Source of the DNA: Chara braunii
Lineage: Eukaryota > Streptophyta > Charophyceae > Charales > Characeae
Direction: 5' to 3'
DNA length: 24,031 nt
NCBI GenBank assembly: GCA_003427395.1
Contig: BFEA01000387.1
Span: 494,809 to 518,839, forward strand
This document shows positions 8,462 through 16,558 of the stretch, one piece after another. The first letter of the stretch is position 1. Every line of letters begins with the position of its first letter. The translations under genes were made by a program, and so were the position numbers. The notes under the pieces were generated by a model. The model did not search any database and was not told where the DNA came from. It saw only the letters and a list, made by a program, of their open reading frames with translations.

Positions 8462-9356
8462 TTTAAACTTTAAACTTTAAAAGTTCGAAGTGGAAAACTG
8501 AGTCAATCCGGTCAAGTACGCAAGAAACTTCCCCAGCGGAAGCAGAAGCACCTAAAAATAGGGAATCGTGTGTTCAGTATTCACTGTTCAGACACTCACC
8601 TCTTTAAGAGTCATACTGTCAAAATCCCCTCCTCGTTGAACTTCCGCAAGACTCAAAGGCATCCGTCCAAGTCCAGTCACAACTGCACCCAGAAAGTGAG
8701 GTGAAATTACGGACAGCCACCGTACACACATTCAATCTGGTCTGACAACAACATTTTTTTCTTTTTTACCTCACAGTTACCTCAGTCAAAAGTGCTCAAC
8801 TTGAGCTTAACAACTTCAACTTCAACATGGACAACACAGACGTGTTCCGAGTTTGGAAAGGAGAGCTCTGCTCTGTGGCAATGGTTTTCGAAAATGTTAC
8901 CAACTTACCGTCCTTTCAATAATCATTTGGAGACTCTGAGGATCGTAGCCAAAAAACAAAATCTGGGGTCAAACGGAAATGTAAAGCACAAGCACTCAGA
9001 CAACCTTTACTCTGCAATTAGTGGGTAATGATTCTAATGTATTTACAATGGAAACCCTGGACACTGATGGGTACAGGTGCAAGATGGGGTACTTTGGTTT
9101 GAACATGGAGTATGAAAGAGTAAGCAAATATGGAATGAAGAGAGGAAGGAATGGCTGAAAGTTGGGCATCTCAGGGACAAGTAAAACTTAAAAGTCTGTC
9201 ATACTTTACAGGAAAATTAGAGTAAACAAAAATGCATCCGAATAACAATTAGAGTAAATTAGAGTATAAACAACGTAATAAAATCAACCAAATAAAAAGT
9301 GAAAACAAAACGAAAGACGATGAAGAAAAGAAAAAGAATAATAGGAAAGAGAATAA
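8462..9356. other. Unassigned sequence
   Basis: No gene recognised. Notable small items are the repeated TTTAAAC words at 8463-8480 and an A-rich stretch from about 9190 to the following microsatellite. A 78-codon frame at 8792-9028 has no recognisable domain. Confidence 0.4.
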
Positions 9357-9397
9357 GGAGGAGGAGGAGGAAGAAGAAGAAGAAGAAGAAGAAGAAG
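9357..9397. repeat. (GGA)n(GAA)n microsatellite
   Basis: GGA triplets pass into GAA triplets. The + frame encodes Arg then Lys runs and is not a gene. Confidence 0.95.
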
Positions 9398-9399
9398 GA

Positions 9400-10010
9400 C
9401 CAGGTTTTCCTTCACTTGAACAGGGGTGAGATAGGACAGGATAGGCAAGGTGGTTTTCTAAGGGTTATGCTCCTTAGCGGATGGCATGTTACATCCTCTT
9501 TTCATGACAGGTAAAGCCTGACGCTATGTGATTATGAGCGATTGATACTATTTGATAGAGAATCAGATCAATTGCGTTGTCTCCAAAAGGGTTCATTTGT
9601 GAAAGACTTGCAGTCAGGGCTCGTTTCTGACTGCAAAAAATGGTCAGCAACAGAAGGCATCTTGGCCAGTGAGGGTGTAGTGATGACCAGGGTAGCCATT
9701 TTGGTAGAGACAATGACCTCTGCAGCCGCCAAGTGTGGGCCCATGTGCCATGGGTGCCATGGGTGCTATGTGGCGCCATGTGTGGTTGTAATCTGAAGTT
9801 GCGTGCTTGTATATTTGCTGCAGGCTGCACAACCACTGGTTTGTACTGGTACTTTTGCACAGTGCCACGACAGTCAGTGCTGCCACTGACGTTGGCTGGC
9901 TCTTTTGAACAGCACTGCAACAGCACTGCTACCATGCTGATATGTACTTGTTGGATTTGACTACTGGCCGAATGGCACACCCCGTCGTGTGCTGTGCATG
10001 TGAATTCGCG
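9400..10010. other. Unassigned sequence
   Basis: Overlapping frames on both strands at 9489-9980, none with a recognisable domain. A short repeat of GTGCCATGG/GGGTGCCATGG lies at 9743-9780. Confidence 0.4.
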
Positions 10011-10013
10011 GGT

Positions 10014-10141
10014 GTTGAATTAGGCCCTAGTCGCACCATTTGCCATCCACCAACATTTTGAACGCATCCGGACAAGGACTCCGAGCAGATGCATTCAAAA
10101 TCTTGGCGGATGACGAGTCCGGAAACTAGGGCCTTTAACTC
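10014..10141. mobile_element. Second foldback (MITE-like) element
   Basis: GGCCCTAGT near 10023 is inverted as ACTAGGGCC near 10125. Further inward CATCCACCAACATTTTGAAC (10035-10063 region) pairs with TGCATTCAAAATCTTGGCGG on the right. The arms are roughly 55 bases with mismatches around a short spacer (gacaaggactccgag). The end words differ from the 5728/7931 family, so this is a separate element. Confidence 0.75.
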
Positions 10142-10146
10142 CAACC

Positions 10147-10190
10147 GGCGGGGGGGGGAGGGGGAGGAGGAAGGGGGGGGGGGGGGGGGG
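10147..10190. repeat. G-rich tract with an 18-G run
   Basis: G-runs at 10150-10158 and 10173-10190 separated by GGAGGAGGAAG. It could form quadruplex structures, but long homopolymers are also error-prone in assembly. Confidence 0.9.
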
Positions 10191-10625
10191 CACTGCCAGC
10201 AGAGACAACACTCTCAGAGGACACCCAATCACAAAAAGACAAAAAAAAGAAACATCAGTCAGACTCAACACTCGCAAAAGGCTCGGGATCACTCACACAC
10301 AAACTAAGAAACAGGTCACACTCCCCTTTACTCTTACTACTTTGAAAATCACACAAGTCACAAGTGTACATTTGAACGAACAGTGGTGCTCCGTACGCTA
10401 CGGATGACTATTTTGAGACCCACTTGGCACTTGCTCATCCCTCCTCGTTTCCCACAGCGCAGAAAGTGACACGTTTTCTCTTTTCTTTGGAAACAATGGA
10501 AAGAGAAAAAAGCAAGCCTGTGTTTGCTGAGTCGATATGCCATCGACTGCAACTTTGTTTTCCTCGTATATGAAGCATCTTTACAAGTATAATAATGAAG
10601 CAACACACAACAACAACGCAACACA
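10191..10625. other. Unassigned sequence
   Basis: No supported feature. An AAC/ACA-rich stretch at 10595-10625 leads into the U2-like sequence; no plant snRNA upstream element (TCCCACATCG type) was seen. Confidence 0.4.
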
Positions 10626-10711
10626 GTACCTTTTTTCGACATTTTGGCTAAGACCAAGTGTTGTACCCCTTACGATCAGTTTAATATCTGATCGGTGGTC
10701 CATCCAGACCA
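10626..10711 (+). pseudogene. U2 snRNA-like 5' half (pseudogene or derived repeat)
   Basis: U2 pairs with the intron branch site in the spliceosome. The segment begins GTACCTTTTTTCGACATTTT and continues GGCTAAGACCAAGTGTTGTA, then ATCAGTTTAATATCTGAT, which are the hallmark stem I, branch-site pairing region and stem IIa of U2. A following GTGGTC-CATCCA-GACCAC hairpin sits where stem IIb belongs. The branch-pairing box reads GTTGTA instead of GTAGTA, and no Sm site (AUUUUUG type) follows, so I judge it non-functional. No A tail or target duplication was found. Confidence 0.8.
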
Positions 10712-10716
10712 CATTC

Positions 10717-10827
10717 AGAGGGAGTGGTCTTACCACTCCCTCAAGTAGGGGGCCTACCGCTTGACTCCCCTTTCAAAACCCCAGTCGCGGGCTACTAGAG
10801 GGAGTGGTCTTACCACTTCCCCTAGTA
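10717..10827. repeat. Hairpin repeated twice, 80 bp apart
   Basis: AGAGGGAGTGGTCTTACCAC occurs at 10717 and at 10797. Each is the core of a hairpin: AGGGAGTGGT-CTT-ACCACTCCCT in the first, and a 17-bp imperfect stem from CTACTAGAGGG to TTCCCCTAGTAG in the second. The first lies just after the U2-like sequence. No known family recognised. Confidence 0.8.
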
Positions 10828-10844
10828 GCTCGTGGCCGGGGTGT

Positions 10845-10956
10845 GAAGGAGGAGGAAGAGGAGGAGGAGGAGAAGGAGGAGGAGGAGGAGGAGGAGGAGG
10901 AGGAGGAGAAGAAGAAGAAGAAGAAGAAGAAGAAGAAGAAGAAGAAGAAGAAGAAG
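10845..10956. repeat. (GAG)n(GAA)n microsatellite
   Basis: About 110 bases of GGA/GAG triplets changing to GAA. Long frames through it encode poly-Glu/Lys or poly-Ser/Phe and are not genes. Confidence 0.95.
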
Positions 10957-10976
10957 CATACAGAACTCCTACTTAC

Positions 10977-11393
10977 TTTTGCGATCAAATCTTTGCAGAC
11001 TCTTGATCCCATAAGTTCTCCTTGCGAAGGGAACCAGTCCTTTCTCAGCAGGACCCATTCCTTTCTCAGTGGGACCCGTTCCTTTCTCAGCGGGACCAAT
11101 CCCTTGTTCAGCAGCACCCATTCCTTTCTCGGCGGGACCCATTACTCGCTTCGACCCTTTCTCAGCACCACCTGTTCCTTGCTTTGATGCAGCCTCAGCT
11201 GATGACCCGTGCTCTTGCCGACGATGCTGCTGAAGGAACTGCTGTTCACGATCAGCACAAAGATCCTCGCTTCGGTCATCATCCACATGGACTTCATGGC
11301 TTCGTATGTCTGTCCCATCTGGTCCCAGATGATACTCCGCTCCAGAGAAGAATACCCATTCGCCTCTCTCTTCATCCCACCTTCCCTCCTTTG
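10977..11393 (-). CDS. Probable internal exon encoding a heptapeptide-repeat protein
   Basis: On the minus strand a frame of about 139 codons is bounded by TTATCACAG (3' splice site, 11394) and AAAA|GTAAGT (5' splice site, 10976-10971). The exon is 417 bases, a multiple of three. The N-terminal part is charged and non-repetitive (EGRWDEERGEWVFFSGAEYH, then a DDDRSEDLCADRE stretch and a Gln-rich segment). The C-terminal part is a heptad array of the form G-P-A-E-K-G-x, five clean units at DNA positions 11035-11139. A frame also stays open on the + strand because the unit is 21 bp, but the minus frame has better splice sites and more protein-like composition. I do not recognise the family; it could belong to a host gene or a transposon. 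Confidence 0.45.
11035..11145. repeat. 21-bp minisatellite, five units plus a partial
   Basis: Units begin at 11035, 11056, 11077, 11098, 11119 and (partial) 11140, of the type CATTCCTTTCTCAGTGGGAC. The period is a multiple of three and lies within the minus-strand exon above, giving its heptapeptide repeat. Confidence 0.92.
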
Positions 11394-11445
11394 CTGTGAT
11401 AATCCGATATGGCAAATGTACTGCCAACTCACGCAAACCAAACAA

Positions 11446-11697
11446 TCAAATTTGTTGGACTAAATTCCAAACCAGCTGCAAGGTTGAGGCTTCTGTTTTG
11501 GTTTAATGAACTTTAATCAGGCATTCATGTTTTCCCAATTACCATTCGTGTTTCCCAATTTAGCATTTATCCTTTAATATTTTATTTATTTCCTTCAATT
11601 GCCAATATGCTTTGTGTAGTCTCTTAGTCAGCTTTTGTTTTTCCCAATTCTTCCAGCTACGTATGAAGTTCTATGCATATCAGTGGCATGATAAGGT
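11446..11697. other. AT-rich unassigned sequence
   Basis: GTTTTCCCAATT-like words recur near 11530, 11550 and 11638, suggesting a decayed short repeat. No gene signal. Confidence 0.5.
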
Positions 11698-11910
11698 TTT
11701 TTTTTTTTTTTTTTTTTCCACATTTTTTTTTCCCCCTTTTTCTAAATCATACTTGCGGCGCATTAGTGCGGTGCGCGATGCGGTGCGCTGCGCCGTGCGG
11801 CATGCGCGCAGTGACACCGCGCGCGCATGTGCGCGCGCAGGCGCACGAGGTGCGCCGTGCGCACAGCGCATGGGGACGCGCTACCACTGCAAGGTGCGCA
11901 CTGTGCGCGA
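11698..11910. repeat. Poly-T plus TGCGC-rich block, left of the gap
   Basis: Two T-runs (11698-11717 and 11724-11732) and a C/T stretch lead into about 150 bases built from GTGCGC, GCGCGC, GCGGTGCGC and GCGCAC words. The alternating purine-pyrimidine pattern favours Z-DNA and many small palindromes. A second block with the same order lies at 13124-13245. Frames through it are Ala/Arg/His-rich artefacts. Confidence 0.7.
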
Positions 11911-11923
11911 TGCCTATTTTCGG

Positions 11924-11927
<4 letters not shown>

Positions 11928-11985
<58 letters not shown>
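11928..11985. repeat. (GT)n(GA)n microsatellite
   Basis: GT repeats pass into GA repeats that run straight into the N gap, probably the reason assembly stopped. Confidence 0.95.
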
Positions 11986-12835
11986 NNNNNNNNNNNNNNN
12001 NNNNNNNNNNNNNNNNNNNNNNNNNNNNNNNNNNNNNNNNNNNNNNNNNNNNNNNNNNNNNNNNNNNNNNNNNNNNNNNNNNNNNNNNNNNNNNNNNNNN
12101 NNNNNNNNNNNNNNNNNNNNNNNNNNNNNNNNNNNNNNNNNNNNNNNNNNNNNNNNNNNNNNNNNNNNNNNNNNNNNNNNNNNNNNNNNNNNNNNNNNNN
12201 NNNNNNNNNNNNNNNNNNNNNNNNNNNNNNNNNNNNNNNNNNNNNNNNNNNNNNNNNNNNNNNNNNNNNNNNNNNNNNNNNNNNNNNNNNNNNNNNNNNN
12301 NNNNNNNNNNNNNNNNNNNNNNNNNNNNNNNNNNNNNNNNNNNNNNNNNNNNNNNNNNNNNNNNNNNNNNNNNNNNNNNNNNNNNNNNNNNNNNNNNNNN
12401 NNNNNNNNNNNNNNNNNNNNNNNNNNNNNNNNNNNNNNNNNNNNNNNNNNNNNNNNNNNNNNNNNNNNNNNNNNNNNNNNNNNNNNNNNNNNNNNNNNNN
12501 NNNNNNNNNNNNNNNNNNNNNNNNNNNNNNNNNNNNNNNNNNNNNNNNNNNNNNNNNNNNNNNNNNNNNNNNNNNNNNNNNNNNNNNNNNNNNNNNNNNN
12601 NNNNNNNNNNNNNNNNNNNNNNNNNNNNNNNNNNNNNNNNNNNNNNNNNNNNNNNNNNNNNNNNNNNNNNNNNNNNNNNNNNNNNNNNNNNNNNNNNNNN
12701 NNNNNNNNNNNNNNNNNNNNNNNNNNNNNNNNNNNNNNNNNNNNNNNNNNNNNNNNNNNNNNNNNNNNNNNNNNNNNNNNNNNNNNNNNNNNNNNNNNNN
12801 NNNNNNNNNNNNNNNNNNNNNNNNNNNNNNNNNNN
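11986..12835. other. Assembly gap, 850 Ns
   Basis: All bases are N. Open frames reported across it have no meaning. Confidence 1.
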
Positions 12836-13123
12836 AAAAAAAAAAAAACATTCCAGGAAAAACGGCTGTCAGTTCCATCGTTTTCTACTTCCGAAGTAAT
12901 AAGAAGAGAACGTTTTGAGAAATCGCGACCCTCATCATGACTGAATCTGGCCTGCAAGAACCCTACCATACAGACTGCAATACCCTACCACACACACAGA
13001 GTGTTACCCGAACTACAGGTTACTAAAAACTTTCAGGCCAATGCACGGCCTCCAAAAAAAAATTGGCTGCCCGTTTCTTATTTTACGCGAGCAGGGGGCC
13101 GGGTCTACTACCGCCCCTCACAA
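12836..13123. other. Poly(A) edge of gap, then unassigned sequence
   Basis: An A-run (12836-12848) adjoins the gap. The rest shows no supported gene. Confidence 0.5.
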
Positions 13124-13245
13124 CTTTTTTTTTTTTTTTTGACCCCCATTTTTTTAGGTGCGCCGCATGCAGTGCGCGCGCGTCGTGCGGGATGCTCGGT
13201 GCGGCGCACGTGCGCAGTGCAGCGCATCGCGATGCGCTGCATGTA
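13124..13245. repeat. Poly-T plus TGCGC-rich block, right of the gap
   Basis: A T-run (from about 13125), CCCCCA, a second T-run and then GTGCGCCGCATGCAGTGCGC with further GCGCGCG, GCGCACGTGCGC and GCATCGCGATGCGC words repeat the organisation of 11698-11910. The latter two words are perfect palindromes. Confidence 0.7.
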
Positions 13246-13433
13246 TGGTCCTTATCCATTCCGGGGAGCGTCAGTCCATTCCTCTGACACTTCTGAGACT
13301 CCTCCCCATTGTGGCAAGCGGGCGGCATCGATTACTTCCACTAGTAAGGATGTTGCATCATAAGTTAATAAAAAAGGTTATGAAACATTGACTTCTTCAT
13401 TCGGATATCTGAGCATGAATTGGGAAAAACAAG
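13246..13433. other. Unassigned sequence
   Basis: No supported feature. Confidence 0.4.
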
Positions 13434-13735
13434 CGAAAAAGAAGGGACAACAGCAAAAGCAACAGAGACAGCAACACCGCAGTCTTGTGGATAAACAGGT
13501 CATGTGTGTAGCTGTTGATAAGTTGGTCATGAGCTCAAATCCTGCTGGATACAAGAATGATAGCGGCTAAACCCCTTCAAAGTTTAAACATAAAAAAGAG
13601 AACAACCAAAAAAACAGCAACAGCAACAAATAGCACATTGAGCGAAACGGCAACAACAGTAACTGCGGAAAGAAAGCCACAGCAGCAACAACAGCAAACA
13701 CCAACAGCAACCAGCAACAACAGCAACAGACCCTT
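13434..13735. repeat. CAA/CAG-rich region with an embedded SINE-like piece
   Basis: Two blocks of CAR/AAC triplets (13445-13485 and 13605-13730) flank less repetitive sequence. Between them GTTGATAAGTTGGTCATGAG followed by CTCAAATCCTGCTGG (about 13513-13548) resembles the tRNA-like B-box region seen at 6600. The Gln/Asn/Thr-rich frames are compositional. Confidence 0.6.
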
Positions 13736-13952
13736 GCCTGCTGCCAGCATTCATCCCTCTTCTTTGATATACAACTCTGAGAAGAGCAGTCGAGACTCGA
13801 GAGCCTTCTAAGCCATCTATGCCATTCACTTTGCTGCTATCTCAAACTCTTGACCTGTTCTGCTTCATAATGACACCGTTCCACAGGGCTGATCACGCGA
13901 CAAGAACAAAGCTGCACAACCCAAGAACTGCAAGAGTTGAAGCTCTCAGGCT

Positions 13953-14052
13953 TTAATGTTTGGTCACTGGACTTAATGTTTGGTGCCATGCCTTAACGTT
14001 TGGTGCCACGACTTAACGTTTGGTCCCACGAGTTAATGTTTGGTGCCACAAC
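13953..14052. repeat. 20-bp minisatellite, five units
   Basis: Units start exactly at 13953, 13973, 13993, 14013 and 14033, of consensus TTAACGTTTGGTGCCACGAC, with TTAATG or TTAACG at the start and a few substitutions. The period never slips. It contains no coding frame of note because 20 is not a multiple of three. Confidence 0.95.
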
Positions 14053-14585
14053 TATGCTGCCGGTTCACTGCGTCAACGAGATCCCATCTCTGCACTCAAG
14101 AATGCCAGAAGGTAGACTGTGCATCTTCATGGCCAAGGCAGAACACTTCACCAATTTGCCTGAACGTCAAGCTGCATGCCTGCTGTGTTAGAACTTAGAA
14201 CATAGAACTGTATACAACTGCCATCCGGGATCGCTGGCGTACCATTTCACGTTGTGCTTTCAGTAGCTCGCTGGCATAGAACACTATGTAGGTTGACGTT
14301 CAGCGGTATGTTGCCTTCACGGACCAGTTAGGCACACTTTCAAGTTCGCTTACCATGTATCAGTACCATAGAGAGCAATGGTGGGCAGGGAACAGCTGAA
14401 ATGCTGGATCTCCCTTTCACAGGCAGCTCTGAGGCATACATTTGTAATACTACTTCACGCAGAGAGGAGAAAAGAGGAGGTGGCGCATCAGAAAGAGAAA
14501 AACGACAGGAAGGAAATAGCGCTGGAGTGGGGAAAACAGGAAGGAGGCAAGAGTAAGGTCAAAGGAGGAAAGGAGATGGGAGAAA
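14053..14585. other. Unassigned, becoming purine-rich
   Basis: No gene recognised. From about 14460 the + strand is GA-rich. Small Lys/Glu frames here are compositional. Confidence 0.4.
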
Positions 14586-14685
14586 CTAGAGGGTGAAAAC
14601 TAGAACACAGCAAAGAGGTGGAAATGGAGTTGGAGCTGGCGGAAAGGAGGAGGAGGAGGAGATGAAAAGCACCGTACCCTCTCCC

Positions 14686-14848
14686 CTGGATGATGCTGAG
14701 GTCTTATGAGTAAAGTGCTTATCCACAATATCCTTGTCCACTAGGTCCTCCTCCTCGGCAGAATTGCCCATTTTGCTGCTAGGAGGCAGCCTTGTAGCCA
14801 AGGCAGCTGCTTCAGTTCCAAACAAGGAATCTCGACAGTCCCCGCATG
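14686..14848 (-). CDS. Possible minus-strand coding fragment, product unknown
   Basis: The minus frame reads CRDSLFGTEAAALATRLPPS then SKMGNSAEEEDLVDKDIVDK and a Ser/Lys-rich end before becoming low complexity. The central part is mixed, acidic and protein-like, and lies within a 112-codon open frame (14924-14586). No start, splice pair or domain can be fixed, so it may be a decayed exon or a transposon piece. Confidence 0.25.
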
Positions 14849-14895
14849 CCGTGCTTGGAATGCTTTGCGATGGCCGCATGGATTGGTAGACCTGT

Positions 14896-15231
14896 ATGAG
14901 GATGAAAAAGGAGATGGACACCAAAAGTTTACTAAAACAGTTTCACAAAGGGGCCAAAGGGCTGTGGCCTTGGACCACCAGTACATTTCTCAGCCATTTT
15001 GCTCCAATGCAGTGGTTAACACACACAGTCCTTGGGGACTTGGCCTACCAAATGGAAAAGACTGGCACTGCCAGGCAAAAAGAGGCGACTTTTTTTTTGT
15101 GCCCACACCGGTCCGGCAAACTTGGCATGCAGAAGAAATTGGTGTCGGAAAAACGAGGCTCGGACGTACTGGTGGTTCAAGAAGATGTCTGGTTAAGAAA
15201 TGCAATGGAAAATCCTTCCTTCATCCGTTAA
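14896..15231 (+). CDS. Open frame of unknown significance
   Basis: A 111-codon frame has varied composition (for example LLKQFHKGAKGLWPWTTSTF) and ends inside the U6 copy that follows. A second + frame of similar length overlaps it, so at least one is chance. No domain recognised. It might be the remains of a transposon protein disrupted by the U6 insertion. Confidence 0.2.
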   Translation: MRMKKEMDTKSLLKQFHKGAKGLWPWTTSTFLSHFAPMQWLTHTVLGDLAYQMEKTGTARQKEATFFLCPHRSGKLGMQKKLVSEKRGSDVLVVQEDVWLRNAMENPSFIR

Positions 15232-15331
15232 AATTGGAATGATACACAGAAGATTAGCATGACCGCTGCGTAAAGATGACATCATCACACACATAAACCG
15301 AGAACCAGTCCAAATTTAAAAAAACAAAAAA
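15213..15331 (+). pseudogene. U6 snRNA retropseudogene, degenerate, A-rich tail
   Basis: CATCCGTTAAAATTGGAATG, then ATACACAGAAGATTAGCATG and CTGCG..AAGATGACATCA, end with CCGAGAACCAGTCCAAATTT at 15317. The ACAGAGA box is mutated to ACACAGA and there is a small insertion after GATGACA. A short A-rich tail (AAAAAAACAAAAAA, 15318-15331) follows. I found no convincing target-site duplication, so it is older than the copy at 3832. Non-functional. Confidence 0.88.
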
Positions 15332-15380
15332 GGAACTGGACTGATGCTCCCCAGAACGGAAAAGCAGCCGGAACCGCAAG

Positions 15381-15432
15381 GTTCTTTTCTTTTCTTTTCT
15401 TTTCTTTTTCTTTCTCTTAAAAAAAAAAAAAA
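15381..15432. repeat. (TTTTC)n and poly(A) tracts
   Basis: A pentanucleotide TTTTC repeat (about 15385-15416) is followed by 13-14 A residues. It might be the junction of two retroposed pieces. Confidence 0.85.
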
Positions 15433-15674
15433 GGAATGGAAAGTTTGCAAGTGTTGTGTTGCTTCACCAAACCCACGGCCGTAGACGGAATGCAAGAGCC
15501 TTACCACCACTGGGATAGAGGCCTTGCACAAGGGCCTTAAAAATAAAACAAAAAAGAAGCCGGAATGCAAGAGCACTTGACAAGGAAAAGAGTGGCAGAA
15601 GAGTGGCAGAAGAGGGGGGGGGGAGGGGAGGGAAGAGGGGAAGGCGGGGGGAGGCTGAAACAAATATTCTGTGA
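15433..15674. other. Unassigned, with G-rich end
   Basis: GAATGCAAGAGC occurs twice and GAGTGGCAGAA twice; 15612-15655 is G/A-rich. It may be decayed upstream sequence of the LINE fragment, but I could not extend the protein match. Confidence 0.4.
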
Positions 15675-15830
15675 TTGCACCTCCGTCTGAAAATAAAGCA
15701 CGTGAAAGGTTCCCTATTTGCAGATGACCTAACAGTCGTCATCTGGCCATCCGGCTCATCATTCAAAGCACTCGATGGTTCTCTACGGCTCCTGAGATTT
15801 CGCCAAAGATGGTTTCCAAACTCCAAGCAT
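15675..15830 (+). pseudogene. LINE-type reverse transcriptase fragment (FADD motif)
   Basis: The frame reads LRLKIKHVKGSLFADDLTVV followed by IWPSGSSFKALDGSLRLLRF. G-S-L-F-A-D-D at 15711-15728 is the reverse transcriptase catalytic box (F/YxDD) in the context typical of non-LTR elements, where it is followed by a hydrophobic strand and a helix with spaced Leu residues. The downstream Gly-Leu...N..K-S block is not recognisable, and neither endonuclease nor upstream RT motifs are visible, so this is a short dead fragment. It lies between two U6 retrocopies, whose kind of insertion depends on such an enzyme. Confidence 0.6.
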
Positions 15831-15892
15831 TGTCCAGTATTTACTATTTACTATTTTTACCTCCATCTGGAGAACTCTTGACTTTGGGTAGC

Positions 15893-15907
15893 AGTGGGTG
15901 TGCCTGT
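15893..15907. repeat. Target-site duplication, left copy (third U6)
   Basis: AGTGGGTGTGCCTGT matches 16019-16033 (AGTGGGTCTGCCTGT) with one mismatch and brackets the U6 sequence. Confidence 0.75.
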
Positions 15908-16016
15908 ACTTCCGGACATCCGTTAAAATTGGAACGACGCAGAGAATAAAGATTAGCATGGCCCCTGTGCAAGGCCCATCATGACATGCATAAATTGAGA
16001 AATGGTCCAAATTTTT
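15908..16016 (+). pseudogene. U6 snRNA retropseudogene without A tail
   Basis: ACTTCCGGACATCCGTTAAA then ATTGGAACGACGCAGAGAAT, TTAGCATGGCCCCTGTGCAA and AATTGAGAAATGGTCCAAAT cover the full U6 length, ending in a five-T run. Insertions interrupt it after the AGAGA box (ATAAAG) and after AAGG (CCCATC), and ACAGAGA has become GCAGAGA. There is no A tail, yet a 15-bp direct repeat with one mismatch flanks it, so it arrived by tailless retroposition rather than by segmental duplication. No plant snRNA promoter element was seen upstream. Confidence 0.9.
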
Positions 16017-16018
16017 GG

Positions 16019-16033
16019 AGTGGGTCTGCCTGT
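16019..16033. repeat. Target-site duplication, right copy (third U6)
   Basis: AGTGGGTCTGCCTGT, one mismatch from 15893-15907. Confidence 0.75.
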
Positions 16034-16407
16034 CGACAGTCCCAGGGCTTCGGTACCTGAGTGCAAGCCTGGCTGCCCAGAGAGCCTGCCGGTTGCCAGT
16101 CTTACCTGACTGGGGACACTTCTCAGCACCTTCCATATGCCTCTATGGACTTGAACTGATAAAGCGACCTAGAGACTGACTCGGGGCAGTCGAATGCGGT
16201 TTTCTGGACCCTGCTTACCTGCAACCATTTGACAGCCCACCAAGCTTACTCACAGTGAAAGGGGCCAGCATGAGGCACTGAGCTCATTCTTAGTCAAGGC
16301 CTTCAAGGGTTCATTAGGGCATGCCATGCTACTTTACCAGGTTTATGCTTAGTGTTCCAAGTCTGACAGCGTATCCTGAAAGACTGTGCTGCTTGAGCCT
16401 GCTTCTC

Positions 16408-16411
<4 letters not shown>
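16034..16411. other. Unassigned sequence
   Basis: No supported gene. Two splice-donor-like motifs on the minus strand (CAG|GTAAG near 16104 and 16218) lack coding context. Confidence 0.4.

Positions 16412-16444
<33 letters not shown>
16412..16444. repeat. Poly(T) run of 33
   Basis: This may be the A tail of a minus-strand retroposed element lying to the right, but no body or target duplication was confirmed. Confidence 0.9.
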
Positions 16445-16445
<1 letters not shown>

Positions 16446-16558
16446 AAGGTTGTGCAGGCGCCCCCTTCCCCCCCCCTGATGCCATGAGAATGAGCTCGGA
16501 AGTCGGGACTAAATTTCAGAGACGGCTCAAAAGACAAGTATGATCCCAAGGATGACTA

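Noticed and set aside
10773-11187. Poly-Glu/Lys and poly-Phe/Ser frames
   Set aside because: Products of the GAG/GAA microsatellite in different frames.
11022-11399. Plus-strand 125-codon frame over the 21-bp repeat
   Set aside because: Any 21-bp repeat stays open in several frames; the minus frame has splice sites and better composition.
11612-12969. Long frames of 350-440 codons across the gap
   Set aside because: They consist mostly of unknown residues from Ns; the sequenced ends are low complexity.
13953-14052. CRISPR-like array
   Set aside because: Units are contiguous without unique spacers, and the context is eukaryotic.
16097-16222. Two minus-strand CAG|GTAAG motifs as further exons
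   Set aside because: Reading frames before them are short or stopped, and no acceptor pairs convincingly.
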